DNA of 64,000 bases from Diplonema japonicum (lineage: Eukaryota > Euglenozoa > Diplonemea > Diplonemida > Diplonemidae), in contig OZ025737.1 of NCBI GenBank assembly GCA_964019335.1, positions 341,971 to 405,970 of the forward strand, given 5' to 3'. Each line of letters starts with the position of its first letter. The first letter of the stretch is position 1. The notes beneath the pieces were generated by a model that saw only the letters and a list, made by a program, of their open reading frames with translations, did no database searches and was not told the DNA's origin. The position numbers and the translations under genes are program-made. This document shows, one piece after another, positions 43,779 to 55,017 of this stretch.

Positions 43779-45020
43779 ATGCGCCATAGAGGAGTCACAG
43801 TCCCCGAGGTTGTTGACGGAGAGGAAGAGCGAGAGGCTAAGATGCCCAGCCTTAGGATATGGGTCACAGCAGTGGTGTTCGTGTTGATTGCAGGTGTGGC
43901 AGCAACTATACTGATGGCAGGTCTGTCGCAGTACGTGCAACTTGACCCTTACGTGCTGCCAAGTTCAAAAGGACATGCAGAAGCTGTGCAACTTAGAAAC
44001 TTCATCAAGACCGATTTCCAGACAAACATGAATATCACTTCGTCGATAGGACCCACTATTCTGAGGGATGTATGCGTTTCAAAGGGGGCTGGTATAATTG
44101 TGTTGCGCCGCCGTGACGATCTACTCACCGCTCCCATAACGAAAGGTAACAGACTTCCTAAAGAGCCACATGGACCCTTCATTACAGAGGTCAGCACCTC
44201 AGAGGTCAAGGAATTCGCCGTACCACAGCAGCCTTGCTGCTTCTTTGTAACGACGGCAAAATCCGACAGCCCTGCATTGGCTCTGTATGAGATCGGGCTC
44301 CCTTTAATACGGAAAAGCAAACTTGTTTGCAAAGAAGGCGACACGATTGTTCTCTTAGCAGCGTTGGCAAACAAGTGGTTGTCAAGCCTTGAACTGGCGG
44401 AGCTTCTTTTCTTTACAGGTGTGCATGTCCATGTAGTTCTCACGTCCACATTCCTTGAGTTCCACCCACCGTTTGTATTCTTGGAAAAGGTGCATCTTCT
44501 GGAAGAGTGGGACTTTGTGACGCCTTCAAGAGACGACTTCCTCTTCGGCATGTCACTGCCTGTGGCCCCCATACTTAATAAGGGTTTGGTGATCGTTGCC
44601 GAGAGCAGAGGTCCATCTGTGCTGTGGAGGCCGCGCGAGTTAGGACAGTTGGCTTTATCGATGGGTTTCTATCCCGTATCTATTGTTGAGCCATGTAAAT
44701 CGAAGAAGGAAGAGGTGGTCAGCACATTGCACAACGCGGCTGTTGTCATTGGTGCGAGAGGTGGCGGGCTGGCATCATCTATCTTCTGGGCAAGCAACAA
44801 GACAACAGTGATTGAAGTTTATGCCGATGACACCTCTATTCAGCAGCCTTACAGCACTGACAAAGGCTTCAGGTGGTTTGACAAAGTGACGCGGCAACGT
44901 GGGGTCAAGGTCATATCGTCAAAAGGGACAAGAGGGCAGCAGATTTCGTTCAGCACACTCCCTGTCCAATATTCTGATCAGCACATCCGATTTATCCTGT
45001 CTAGCTTACAGGCACTGTGA
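43779..45020 (+). CDS. GT61/DUF563-type glycosyltransferase, type II membrane protein (413 aa)
   Basis: A short cytosolic N-terminus is followed by a signal anchor (IWVTAVVFVLIAGVAATILM, ~26-45) and a lumenal catalytic region. The C-terminal motif VVIGARGGGLASSIFWASNK, then TTVIEVYA, matches the GAHGAGL...F...VIEI block of GT61 (plant xylosyl/arabinosyltransferases and EOGT relatives). Expected site is the Golgi or ER; the sugar is unknown. An out-of-frame ATG five bases upstream (43774) lies between the acceptor (ends 43764) and this start, so leaky scanning may be required. Confidence 0.75.
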   Translation: MRHRGVTVPEVVDGEEEREAKMPSLRIWVTAVVFVLIAGVAATILMAGLSQYVQLDPYVLPSSKGHAEAVQLRNFIKTDFQTNMNITSSIGPTILRDVCVSKGAGIIVLRRRDDLLTAPITKGNRLPKEPHGPFITEVSTSEVKEFAVPQQPCCFFVTTAKSDSPALALYEIGLPLIRKSKLVCKEGDTIVLLAALANKWLSSLELAELLFFTGVHVHVVLTSTFLEFHPPFVFLEKVHLLEEWDFVTPSRDDFLFGMSLPVAPILNKGLVIVAESRGPSVLWRPRELGQLALSMGFYPVSIVEPCKSKKEEVVSTLHNAAVVIGARGGGLASSIFWASNKTTVIEVYADDTSIQQPYSTDKGFRWFDKVTRQRGVKVISSKGTRGQQISFSTLPVQYSDQHIRFILSSLQAL

Positions 45021-45066
45021 CTATGTTATTTATTTACTTGAACAACAGTCAACCACACAGGTTACT

Positions 45067-48000
45067 ATGGACTATTTTGGTTACGATGAGCAGAAAGAGA
45101 AGAGGAAGAAGAAAAAACAGCGTAACGATGACACGAAGCAGCTTCAAGAAGAGCTCAAGCGGAAGCTGGAGGAGCAGGAGATGCTGAAGGGAGAGCTGGA
45201 AGAGATACGATCATTGGCTCACACATCGTGTGATAGGAGCGAGCGGGATGTTGTTGAGGAACCTGAGTGGAGTGACACCACGGGGTCGCCTACTGTGAGA
45301 TACGAAAGCTTGCGTTCGATGCCCATCACAAACAGCACAATGCCATCGGATGACGATGTGGATGAGAGGTACCGCCAGCGGCTTGCTAGACTAGAGAAGA
45401 TGGTTCTGTCTGACGAACAGACAATGCTTGAGAAGGAAGAGTCTCTGAAGACACAATTGGCGGAGAAAGAGCAACTTCTCAAAAAGTTTGAAAACGAGCT
45501 TAATAGGTGCAACTCGATCCCACCATCTTCCGTGACGAAGGAAGAAAAAACACCCCTCTCGCCAGGGGACACACCCCCTAACAATGCACTGTCTCCCTCA
45601 CATGAGTCACCAGCCGGTGCAGCTAAACCCCTTCCGCACAGCTTTGTGCGTAAGACAAACAAAGGCAGCTCATACGAGATGTTCTCGTTGGGTATGCAGG
45701 CCTTCGAGTCTGTGACAGGCAGCCCGACCCCATTACAGAAGATCGCAGCGTCACCATCGAGGCTCTCGAAAAGCGAACGTGTAAAAGCACGAGCGTTGGG
45801 CGAGGCGAGCACCCAAACGGAGCGCGTTGATCCCCAAAGACGGTCAAATAGTTTGAGACGAGAAGACTACCCCGAAGGGCAAGCAGGCGATGACATGTGG
45901 ATGAGGCGCGTCGAGAGCGTAGTGCAAGGCTCAGCTCCCACGTCGAAGTTCCTGCACGGAAGAAAGATCATCAGCCCTACGAGAACAAGGAGAGTGTCAT
46001 TCTCGAGCCCGCCAGAGGCTGTGGTGCCTTCTGCTTTCATTTCAGCTGACCCTCAGCAGACACAGACAGACCCTCCACATACGCAAATTGTCCAGCCACC
46101 CCCCGTCACACCAGTGTCGGAGCCAACTCAGCCCTCGTCACGCCCTGTGTCGCCTGTCACCCCTGTGCCAGATTCTTTGACACCTGGTAACGATATGTCC
46201 ATGAAAGACGATGTTGTATCCTTTGTTTGTGAGAAGATTGTGCCCATGCTCGGAAGTGCTCCTTCCAAGGAAAGGCGTTCCGTGACGCCTGTGACCGTCG
46301 CAGCACAGCCTGTTGAGGGCTCCGAGTCGGAGAACAAGCTGGAACATTACACGCTACTTGTGAAGCAGTTCGAGGACACTGTGCTGAAATTGTCGGGTTG
46401 TGTCGAGAAGAAAACAGAGGAAGTGCGGCAAGTAACAGAGCAGCATGAGTCAAGTAGCGCTGCGTGGCAACAGCGTTTCGATGCAAATAACGAAGAGTGG
46501 GAACGAAAGTACCAAACCTGCAACGCAGAATGGCAGCTGCGCATTTCTAACGCAAGCAACGAGTGGGTTGCTCGCTTTGAGCAAAACACAGCGGAGCTTG
46601 AGGCGAAGTGCGAGAAGTCAGAGACGGAGGTAGCTCGACTCACAAGCGTTGTTCAATCCCTGTGCTCAGGCAGTCAGCCCGGCGACGGTGCGAACTACTC
46701 AGAGCTGGAGGGTAGGTTCAGTGATTTTGCTTCGAACCTCAAGAAAGATGTCCAGCAGCGCGAGGCGTCGTGGAAACAGGTGCAGGACAGGTCGACCGCA
46801 GAGATTTGCAGGCTGCAGTCCGACGTATCATCATGCCAGGGTGTCATCGCAGAGCGAAATGTAGAACTCGGGTCGGCAAATGAAAAGCTGTTGGAAATAG
46901 CAAAAGAAGTAGACGGCAAGGAAGAGAAGATACAGTGCCTCCTGGCGAAGCAGCATGAACTCTCGGTGTCCCTTGAGAAGAAGCAAGACATCATTTCCGA
47001 GATGCAACTCACACATGCGCAGTACAAAGACGCCACCTCTGGCGACGAGATACGCGAAATGGTCGTGGAGCTGAAACGTGACTACATGCGACTTTACGAG
47101 GAGAGAAAGAATCGCGATGACCAAGAGGTTAAGGACTTTTACGCCTTCTGCAAAGAACAGATGGAGCTGAAAGAAGCAAAGCTCGAGGAAACAAAACAGC
47201 ACATGACAACCGAAATGCAAAACCTACTTTTGAGGCAACATTCTCTGAAGCATGAGCTCGCAGAGCTCCAGCATAAATTCGACATTTCCAGAGATGCACT
47301 GCAGGCAAGTGTTGCAGAGAAACAGGTAGAGTGTGACGAGCTGAGTTTCAGCAAAGAAAAACTTCGCTTGGACATGGAGCATGCTGTGACGAAGAAGGTG
47401 CAGTTGGAGAAGGCACTGTCGCTTACTTTCCAAGATCAAGGTGGCTCACAACCGGTGGTCCAGATGCAGCAGGAACTTGAACAGCTCGCAAGAACAAAGC
47501 AGTCACGTGAAATAGAGTACCAGGGTGTAATTGATGGCTTGAAGAAGAACCTCCACGAGAAAGAGCTACAGATCTCTGCTCTAAGTATAAAAGCTACAAA
47601 TATGCAGCAATTAGAATATGAGATGCAGCAGCGTGATGTCAACCTTAATGCGTTGCAGCAACAAGTGGCAGAGCTGTCACAAGCACTTCAGGAAAAAGAC
47701 ACTGCTCTGCAGCAAGCCGAAGAACGCATGAAGGAGGAGTTTCAAAAGCAGTACCATGACTTGCAGCAAGTCCAGGGCCAGTTCGGGCAATACGAGGGCG
47801 AGGTGAGCGTTCTTAAGGCACAGCTTGCGGAGACGCAGGCTGTGGCCGAGAAATGCAGAATAGAAATGGAAGTCACACAGCAGAGGGCAGCAAGTCAGGA
47901 CGTGGTGGTGAGGGAACTCAGCCAAGAGAGAGATACATTAAAAGAGCAGCTGGAATGGATACCTAAGCAACAATACGGTCTGGCACAGCTGCAGGCGCAT

Positions 48001-48462
48001 CAGCAGAATTATATGTCTGAAGGTGAGCGATCGTCTATTACGCCCCAGCCTGGCAGGTCTGTTACACCAACGCCAGCTTACCAGGCAAGTACGTCACCTC
48101 AAGTGCTCATGCCCGTTTCCATGCCTGTGCCTCAACCACCAGTGCAACCCGTACACGCTGTGTACTCTAGTAGCAGTCATGAGCGTGAACAACCCAGCAC
48201 TGCGTCACCCCCCACCATGTGGCACATGATGTACGATGGACAGCACACCGATACGGGCCCCTTCCAGCCTGAAGGGCAATTCCAGCCCCCGTCCCAACCT
48301 CCGCCGACAGCCTTCAGCCCTCCAAGTCAGCAGTTGTACTACCCCAGTGTTGGTGGAAGTGCAGCAAGAAGGGTGACTATTGTAGAGCCCACCGAAGAGT
48401 CAGGGAGGGTGTCTCCTTCCCGTGTGGGAATGCGGCCACCGAGACCTGTGAACTCACCATGA
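45067..48462 (+). CDS. Large coiled-coil protein, unknown (1,131 aa)
   Basis: The start at 45067 follows the acceptor AACCACACAG ending at 45060. The protein has a Lys-rich N-terminus with a short coiled coil (~10-55), a Pro/Ser/Thr-rich middle (~170-430) and a long continuous coiled coil (~440-980). It includes an unusual Trp-containing repeat (WQQRFDANNEEWERKYQTCN, then AEWQLRISNASNEWVARFEQ) and ends in a Pro/Gln-rich tail. The layout resembles centrosomal or basal-body scaffolds, but no orthologue is evident. Confidence 0.7.
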   Translation: MDYFGYDEQKEKRKKKKQRNDDTKQLQEELKRKLEEQEMLKGELEEIRSLAHTSCDRSERDVVEEPEWSDTTGSPTVRYESLRSMPITNSTMPSDDDVDERYRQRLARLEKMVLSDEQTMLEKEESLKTQLAEKEQLLKKFENELNRCNSIPPSSVTKEEKTPLSPGDTPPNNALSPSHESPAGAAKPLPHSFVRKTNKGSSYEMFSLGMQAFESVTGSPTPLQKIAASPSRLSKSERVKARALGEASTQTERVDPQRRSNSLRREDYPEGQAGDDMWMRRVESVVQGSAPTSKFLHGRKIISPTRTRRVSFSSPPEAVVPSAFISADPQQTQTDPPHTQIVQPPPVTPVSEPTQPSSRPVSPVTPVPDSLTPGNDMSMKDDVVSFVCEKIVPMLGSAPSKERRSVTPVTVAAQPVEGSESENKLEHYTLLVKQFEDTVLKLSGCVEKKTEEVRQVTEQHESSSAAWQQRFDANNEEWERKYQTCNAEWQLRISNASNEWVARFEQNTAELEAKCEKSETEVARLTSVVQSLCSGSQPGDGANYSELEGRFSDFASNLKKDVQQREASWKQVQDRSTAEICRLQSDVSSCQGVIAERNVELGSANEKLLEIAKEVDGKEEKIQCLLAKQHELSVSLEKKQDIISEMQLTHAQYKDATSGDEIREMVVELKRDYMRLYEERKNRDDQEVKDFYAFCKEQMELKEAKLEETKQHMTTEMQNLLLRQHSLKHELAELQHKFDISRDALQASVAEKQVECDELSFSKEKLRLDMEHAVTKKVQLEKALSLTFQDQGGSQPVVQMQQELEQLARTKQSREIEYQGVIDGLKKNLHEKELQISALSIKATNMQQLEYEMQQRDVNLNALQQQVAELSQALQEKDTALQQAEERMKEEFQKQYHDLQQVQGQFGQYEGEVSVLKAQLAETQAVAEKCRIEMEVTQQRAASQDVVVRELSQERDTLKEQLEWIPKQQYGLAQLQAHQQNYMSEGERSSITPQPGRSVTPTPAYQASTSPQVLMPVSMPVPQPPVQPVHAVYSSSSHEREQPSTASPPTMWHMMYDGQHTDTGPFQPEGQFQPPSQPPPTAFSPPSQQLYYPSVGGSAARRVTIVEPTEESGRVSPSRVGMRPPRPVNSP

Positions 48463-48633
48463 ACCAACCGTTGTTATTCTTACTGCCCACACGTTGATCA
48501 CAGCTTCGCAGGCAGTGCTTTAGTATTTGTCAAAAGTAACATGATGTAATTAGATTTAGATTACTCCTCTTTGTCTTATTCCCTGCCTTTCTTTCATTCC
48601 TATAATCACCACAGGTCACCGAGCGAAGAGAAC

Positions 48634-50338
48634 ATGGGGAAAACATCTCGAGTGCCTACAGAGGAGGTGAATAAGCGGTTGAAGAAGGAGACCGGCCACG
48701 TGGTGAAGGAGAGGAAGGAGTGTCCGTACCTGTCGGAGATCAACAGGGCGAGGCTGAACTTTGACAATGAGAAGAAGTGTTCCGTGTCATTGAAGACGAC
48801 AAACATATACATGTGTCTGGTGTGCGGTGGGATGTTTCACGGAAGGAGTAAGACGACACCTGCGTACCTGCACGCTCTGAATCAGGAGCACTATGTGTTC
48901 ATTGATACACTTACCGGGCAGATCTGGTGTCTCCCCGACATGTATGAAGTACACGATGACTCGTTGAGCGACATCCAGCACAACTTGTATCCTACTTATT
49001 CTTCCGACACCATGACAAAGCTCCTCACCCACACGCAGACTGGTCACCGCATCATAGATCAGACAGAGTTCATCGTCGGGTACGTCGGTCTCAACAACGT
49101 CAAGCGCACCGACTACATGAACGCAGTGCTGCAGGGCCTACTACACGTTGAGGTCATGGTGCGACACTACATGAACAACTTCGTCTACAGAAAAGAGTCG
49201 AAGAGGTCCTCCCTCCGAGATGGCTTCAGCGAACTCTGCAGGAAAATATGGAACCCCCACAACTACGTCGGTCAGGTGTCCCCACGGTTCCTTATCGAAG
49301 TAATTCGGAAGGAGAGCAAGGGCGAGTTCGACATCGACGTGTCTCAAGACCCACAGAAGTTTCTCCACTTCATGTTGTGCAAGTTGAATGAAGCGGAGAA
49401 GAAAGCTAAAGGTAAGAAGCGCAGCATCATCGAAGAGGCTTTCCAAGGCCGGATGAAGGTGAGGAGCAGAGAGTATCAGATAGATGCCACAGAGGGTGTG
49501 AGCACCGTGCTATCAGAAGAGGAAAAGGAAGTGTCATTTTTCACGCTACCTGTTGAGTTGCCGAATAGTCCTCTGACCCGTGACGAGACACAGAAGCACG
49601 TTGTGCAGCAAGAACACATTCAGGTGCTGCTGAAAAAATACAACGGGCAGCAGGAAACAGTGAAAGGGACAGGAAAAAACAAGACATCAGGCACCGTGTT
49701 CCTTATTACGCAGCTGCCCAGGTATGCAGCTGTTTGCTATCACTTTCACTGCAGGTACCTGGTATTATTCTTCGACCGATTTGCAAAAAGCAAAGACAAG
49801 ATGGTAGAGAAGAACAGAACCATTGTGCACTCACCGGTGACGAACCTTGACCTTGGGGAATGTATGTTTCTCTCAGACTAATTAAAATACTACAGTATGC
49901 ACAAAAGAAGAGGCTGCCAAGTACTCCAACACAAAATACAATCTGCTGTCTACGGTTGTGCATGAAGGCGCCACAAAGGCTGAGGGCTACTACAAAACAT
50001 TCCAGCTGGCCAAGCAGTTGCATACGTGGTTGGAGATGGAAGACCTGCGGGTGAAAAAGTCAGATTCACAAGTGGTTTCGATCGCACCAGCATACATTCA
50101 AATCTGGGAGAGGAAAGGAACGCTCGTAGGGGACAGAGGTATGCACTCACGTCAAAAAGACACTGCAACAGACGGCCCCCTGTACGACAGCAAGATCAAT
50201 AAGTTGATAGGAGAGTTCCTGCCGAAGACAGAGAAGGTGAACTTGTTACTGTTGTGCAAAACACTTACGGATGCCGTGAAGGTATGGAACACACATCATA
50301 GCACTGCACAGCAGGAACTCGACGTTTCGATGGATTAG
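48634..50338 (+). CDS. USP39: USP39/Sad1-type U4/U6.U5 tri-snRNP factor (524 aa), four tiny introns
   Basis: Five exons: 48634-49721, 49755-49861, 49896-50138, 50172-50281 and 50312-50338; introns are 33, 34, 33 and 30 nt. The N-terminal ZnF-UBP domain is clear (CPYLSEINRARLNFDNEKKC, YMCLVCGGMFHGR, WCLPDMYEV). The inactive ubiquitin-protease domain starts at GYVGLNNVKRTDYMNAVLQ, where active enzymes have GNTCYMN, so the catalytic Cys is replaced, as in USP39. It ends with the YIQIWERK motif. It is needed for tri-snRNP assembly in the spliceosome. A ~45-residue tail after YIQIW is extra. The acceptor ends at 48615. Confidence 0.93.
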
Positions 50339-50432
50339 ATAACCGTGATTGCCATGGTTGTATTAAGTACTTAATCATTATCTGACTGACTACTTTCATT
50401 GAGTGCTAACAGAAAGACGGCCGACATGCGAC

Positions 50433-51233
50433 ATGAAGCCCGCAGCACGATGGTTTTTGTTAATTTTGATGATAGTTCTGTTGACACAGATAAAGCTGAT
50501 ATCTGATGTCCGAGGTTTAAAGGCGATGAGTCTGTGCCATGTGCTTGTTTACGGGAGGTGGAGGGAACGACAGCTGCTGTATGAAAGCTTAGCGGCTGAT
50601 GAGATAAAGAAGGATAGCGGTGCCCTTGAGGCTGTTGGGGCGAGACTACTACCGCATATCAAGCACCTTACTTCAGCGGACGATGCTATTGTTTTGCCCT
50701 TGTTTGATAAGGTCGTAGCCTCAATACTATATCAAAAGGTGACCCGTGCAGTGAGCGATGCTTACTATCAAAGTAGTGATATGTACCACGTCACTTTGTT
50801 CCATTTGCGAAATAGCTCCAAGAAGACGGTGCAGGGGGTACGGGGTGTTTTGGCACAAACCTGTTCTCTGCGTGTTGTCATGACACGCGTTGTGGTTACC
50901 GTATCCGGTGTGGTGATCGGTTGTTGGCAGCTTGCCAGTGAATCGTCGATAGAGCCTGCGATACTGCGCGGTGCAATAGCAGACGAGCTCCGCACACCAG
51001 TGGAGGGCATCCACCCCGATATCCTGCACACCACTCTGGCCAGACGTTCGCTTTCGTACCACTATCATCCCCATTCTAATGCTATCATTGCATCACGACT
51101 CACGAAGGCCCTTTGCGGTCTCGAGGCCACGCTCAGCACAGCGTGGATGGTCGAAGAGTACGACAAGATGGCGCTTGCCTTCCACGGTAACTTTTCTAAA
51201 ACAATATTGCCCCTTAAGACATGTAAGCAATAG
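50433..51233 (+). CDS. Putative secreted or membrane-anchored 2H-phosphoesterase-like protein (266 aa)
   Basis: The N-terminus (MKPAARWFLLILMIVLLTQI) is a signal peptide or anchor. Two HxTx motifs, YHVTLFHL near residue 118 and LHTTLARR near residue 199, are about 80 residues apart with hydrophobic flanks, the signature spacing of the 2H phosphoesterase superfamily (RNA ligase-like/cyclic phosphodiesterases). The specific substrate is unknown. The acceptor CTAACAG ends at 50412. An out-of-frame ATG at 50426 precedes the chosen start. No intron. Confidence 0.55.
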   Translation: MKPAARWFLLILMIVLLTQIKLISDVRGLKAMSLCHVLVYGRWRERQLLYESLAADEIKKDSGALEAVGARLLPHIKHLTSADDAIVLPLFDKVVASILYQKVTRAVSDAYYQSSDMYHVTLFHLRNSSKKTVQGVRGVLAQTCSLRVVMTRVVVTVSGVVIGCWQLASESSIEPAILRGAIADELRTPVEGIHPDILHTTLARRSLSYHYHPHSNAIIASRLTKALCGLEATLSTAWMVEEYDKMALAFHGNFSKTILPLKTCKQ

Positions 51234-51285
51234 ACAGTCTTTAGTGGTTCTTGTATATAATGCACCACACAGCTTGGGTTGGAAT

Positions 51286-54200
51286 ATGTCGATATCCTTG
51301 AAGAGGTACAATGCTAATCCCAGTCCTGAGAGCAAGAAACAATGTCGAGCTGCGAATCGTGTGCCTCCACAACCACTAGCGCTATCAAGCAAGAAGGCAG
51401 ACCAAAGGAGCACAACAGTGCCGCACAGCAACAAACCGCAGCCTTTTGTCCCAAAAAAAGAAATAATACAAGAGCAGAATCCGCCAGTGAGCAAGCTACA
51501 AGACGACCAACGGCAGGAAATGAACGAAACCTTCATAGCTAAGAGCATGGAGGAGACCACAGCGAACATCGACACCTTTCTTCAAGTGCCACAGCCTGCC
51601 CAGAAACAGTTATTTGTTAGCAAGGCTGTACCGCATGTCCCTGCAACAATAAAGCCCGTTTCTTTCGTACCTCGTGCAGTGCCATCATCAGCACCTCAGC
51701 CATTCAGACCAAAGCTCGTTCAACAGATTCCGCAAGCTCAGTCTGCAGTCCCCACCGACACCCCCGTACCTTTTGAGCCTGCTGGACAACCTGCCACAGC
51801 AAAGAGCCAGCTTATTCATGAACCGACACTTGCACGCCCAGCGTCTGCCAGTACGCCTGTTCCTTTCCGATCAATTCCACACGCCCAGCCTATGTCTTCC
51901 AGCCGGTCCAAATCTATCCCAGTCGCTGGAACTGACTGTGTTTCGAGAAACACAGTCAGCGAACCATCACCAACTAAACCAGCTGCAGCGCCTGTCAGCA
52001 AGTCTCTACCTCAGTCGCGACCTCAAGCTTTCAAGCCTAAAGCCTCCCCACCTACTCCTAGTCCCGTTAACACAAAACCAAAGCCTTTTGAGCCTACTTC
52101 TTCTAGCTCTTTGGCACCTAAGGCCTTTATCCCAAAAAAAGAACTAGCCCCACAAGGTAAGAAGTGTGAGTATCCCGACTTCGATATCGACGGCTGGACA
52201 GATGATTTCTTCCAAGAAGACGGTGCAAGCTATGCTGACCTCGCGGATCTCGCCATGGCGACTTCTCCCTATTTGACTCCGCCTGCGGCACCGAAGACAA
52301 AAGAACCACCTACGGTTGTAGCTAAACCCCTTCTACCCGCACCTACAGTTGTAGCTAAACCCCTTCTGCCTGTACGCAACAAGCCTATCCCTTTCAGCAA
52401 CATATCACCACCAGCACAACCGACAGCGATGCGTGTGCCAGTGCCAGTGCCTGCACCTGAACCTGAGCCTCAGATCTGTGACCCATTGCAAGATTTTCCT
52501 CCTTCAGTCAAGCAGGCGTACTGCAAACGTGGCATCAAAAATATGTACGATTGGCAAAAAGAAGTTCTTGGTCTACCATCTGTTAAGGCAGGTGGAAATC
52601 TGGTGTTTTCTCTCCCTACCAGCGGTGGCAAGAGTTTAGTTGCTGAGGTTTTGCTTCTCCGAGCCATCCTTAACAAGACGTCTGGGATCCTTGTCATGCC
52701 ATATGTAGCTCTCGTTGACGAGAAGGTAGATGCATTGGAACCGTTCACGAAGCTTCTCGGGTTCGAGGTTTCCAGCTCTGCAGGCTCGAACAGTCAAGTG
52801 CCGTTGCCAGGCACACGCTTCCTAAGTATATGCACCATCGAGAAGGCCAATGCGTTGATAAATACAATGATCACGAGTGGCAGGGCGCAGGAGATCGGCT
52901 GCATAGTCGTAGATGAGCTACACATGGTCGGGGAGCAGGGCAGGGGACACGTTCTTGAGTTGCTCCTGACAAAGGTTATGTCTGTGGCTCCGACGTGCCA
53001 ATTGGTAGGCATGAGCGCCACCGTACCTAACCTTCCGACTTTAGCCAAGTGGTTGAGAGCCGAGCTCTACGAATCAGATTTTCGACCAGTTTCCCTGAAA
53101 CAGTACTTGATGGTGAAGACAAAAGACGGTTCAGAGCAGCAGGAGGCAGACGAGACCGTCTTCAGGACTATTAGCGCCAGGCAAGACGACGACAGCATAG
53201 CGCTGCTCGTGAACGAAGTGATTCCCAAGTGCTGCTGTCTTGTGTTCTGCACTTCTAAATTCTATTGTGAGAAAACGTGCAAATTGCTGGCAAACAAGGT
53301 CAACCCCGAAGCTGCTCAACATAAATCGGTGCAACGTAACATGCTTCTTAGGGATCTAAGGGGCGCCGCGTCGGGCACGATTGACAATGACCTAGAGACG
53401 TCTATCTTAGCCGGTGTAGCGTACCATCATGCAGGCCTCACTAGTGAGGAGCGCCGACTTATCGAAACTGCTTTCAGGGAGAGAGTTATCAACATCATTT
53501 GCTGCACAAGCACATTGGCGGCAGGAGTGAACCTTCCAGCAAGACGTGTGATAATTAGGTACCCCAAAACAGGACCTGTGTTCCTTACTAAGTCTCGGTA
53601 CCTCCAGATGTGCGGCAGGGCTGGTCGTGCTGGTTTGGATGACTTTGGTGAGTCGTTCCTGTTTAGCATGGATCGCGATCTCAGCAAGTCACGTGCACTT
53701 ATGAATATGCCAATCGAGTCACTTGGAAGCAAGTCGGGGACGAACGAAGCAGCTGAACGTGCCATCCTCGACGTCATCGCAACGGAGATAGCCACCACGA
53801 AGCCGGCAGTGCTCGCTTTCATGGAGAAGATGCTTGTCTCTGTCGAGTCTCCTGAATCCTGTCAGTCGTATGCAGCCCTGTGCAGCGAGAAGCTTGAAGC
53901 ACTGAAAGTGTGCCGCATCGTGACGAACAAAAACGAGATGTCGCAACAAGATGACGACAGCGAGTTAGTTTGCACTTCATTTGGTGCCTCAGCCTTCAAG
54001 TCAGGGTTTACGTCCAACGAAGCACTGAAGCTGAAGGAGGAGTTGAGGGAAATGATGCAGACGGGGCTCATTCTTGCTCATGATCTGCACATGCTGTACT
54101 ACTTGACGCCCATCAGGGACATATGGGAATGGCGCATGAACTGGGGTGTCTACGTACAGGTTCTTGAAAAAGCGTGTCCATTGGTGAGGAAGATATCGGT

Positions 54201-54920
54201 AATGATCGGTCTCAACGAAGGATTCATTTTGCATAAAGCTGCCATGCAGAGCAAGTCGGATGGAAACAAGAGCAACCCCGAGGAGTACATATCACGAAGG
54301 TTCTGGCTTGCGCTCATGTTGTCCGAGCTGCTTGCTGAGGTACCTCTGGACAAAGTAGCCAAAAAGTACGCAGCGGACAGGGTATGTCCAGCCTTTACAT
54401 GTAACGCACCCCAGGGACAACTGCAAAGTCTGCAGAGCAACAGCGCGCTCTTTTGCTCAATGATGGTAGGCTTCACAGAAAGCATGGGATGGACTTCCTT
54501 GCAGGTACACAATGAAGAATTAATAAATGAACACACAGGTCACCATCCAATCTTATGTGAAGCGCCTTGACTGCGGTGTGCGTGCCGATTGCGCTCATCT
54601 GACAGAAATTAGAGGCGTGCAGGCAGGAAGGGCACGTTCATTGTGGAATGCTGGCTACAAGGATATACAAAAGATTGCACAGGCAGACCCAGACACCTTG
54701 CACGCCCGAGTAAAGCAGTCAGGAACAAGGGGTGGAAAAGAAAACATGGCTGTTAAGTATGTACTGCACGTGTAGACACCACTTTTGCAGGTTTTTTAGT
54801 CTCAGCGTCGCAACCTTGGTTGTATCTGAAGCTAAGGTGCTTTTCAACCTTCATCTGGAGCAAAAGCGAAAAGAGCTAGAGCTTTTAGAACAAAGCACGA
54901 AAACCCCAACACTATCTTAG
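51286..54920 (+). CDS. HELQ/POLQ-type superfamily 2 DNA helicase (1,188 aa), two 34-nt introns
   Basis: Exons 51286-54504, 54539-54756 and 54791-54920 join in frame. Residues 1-400 are disordered and Pro-rich, with repeated PFxPK-like motifs. The helicase core shows Walker A PTSGGKS (~443), DELH (~543), MSATVPN and motif VI QMCGRAGRAG (~774), then the winged-helix/ratchet region and a C-terminal helix-hairpin-helix (LTEIRGVQAGRARSLWNAGY), as in HELQ. No polymerase domain follows. It unwinds DNA in replication-fork or double-strand-break repair. The acceptor CCACACAG ends at 51272. Confidence 0.9.
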
Positions 54921-55017
54921 ATTACAAGAGCTCATTCTTCTGTTCTCCCATTGCAAGAATGAATCTATATTTAGTAACGGTAACAAAAGCGGCCTTACGC
55001 AACCCCACCTAGGTCAG

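Noticed and set aside
51286-54920. Full DNA polymerase theta
   Set aside because: The gene ends after the helicase and a helix-hairpin-helix segment; no polymerase A motifs follow before the next gene.
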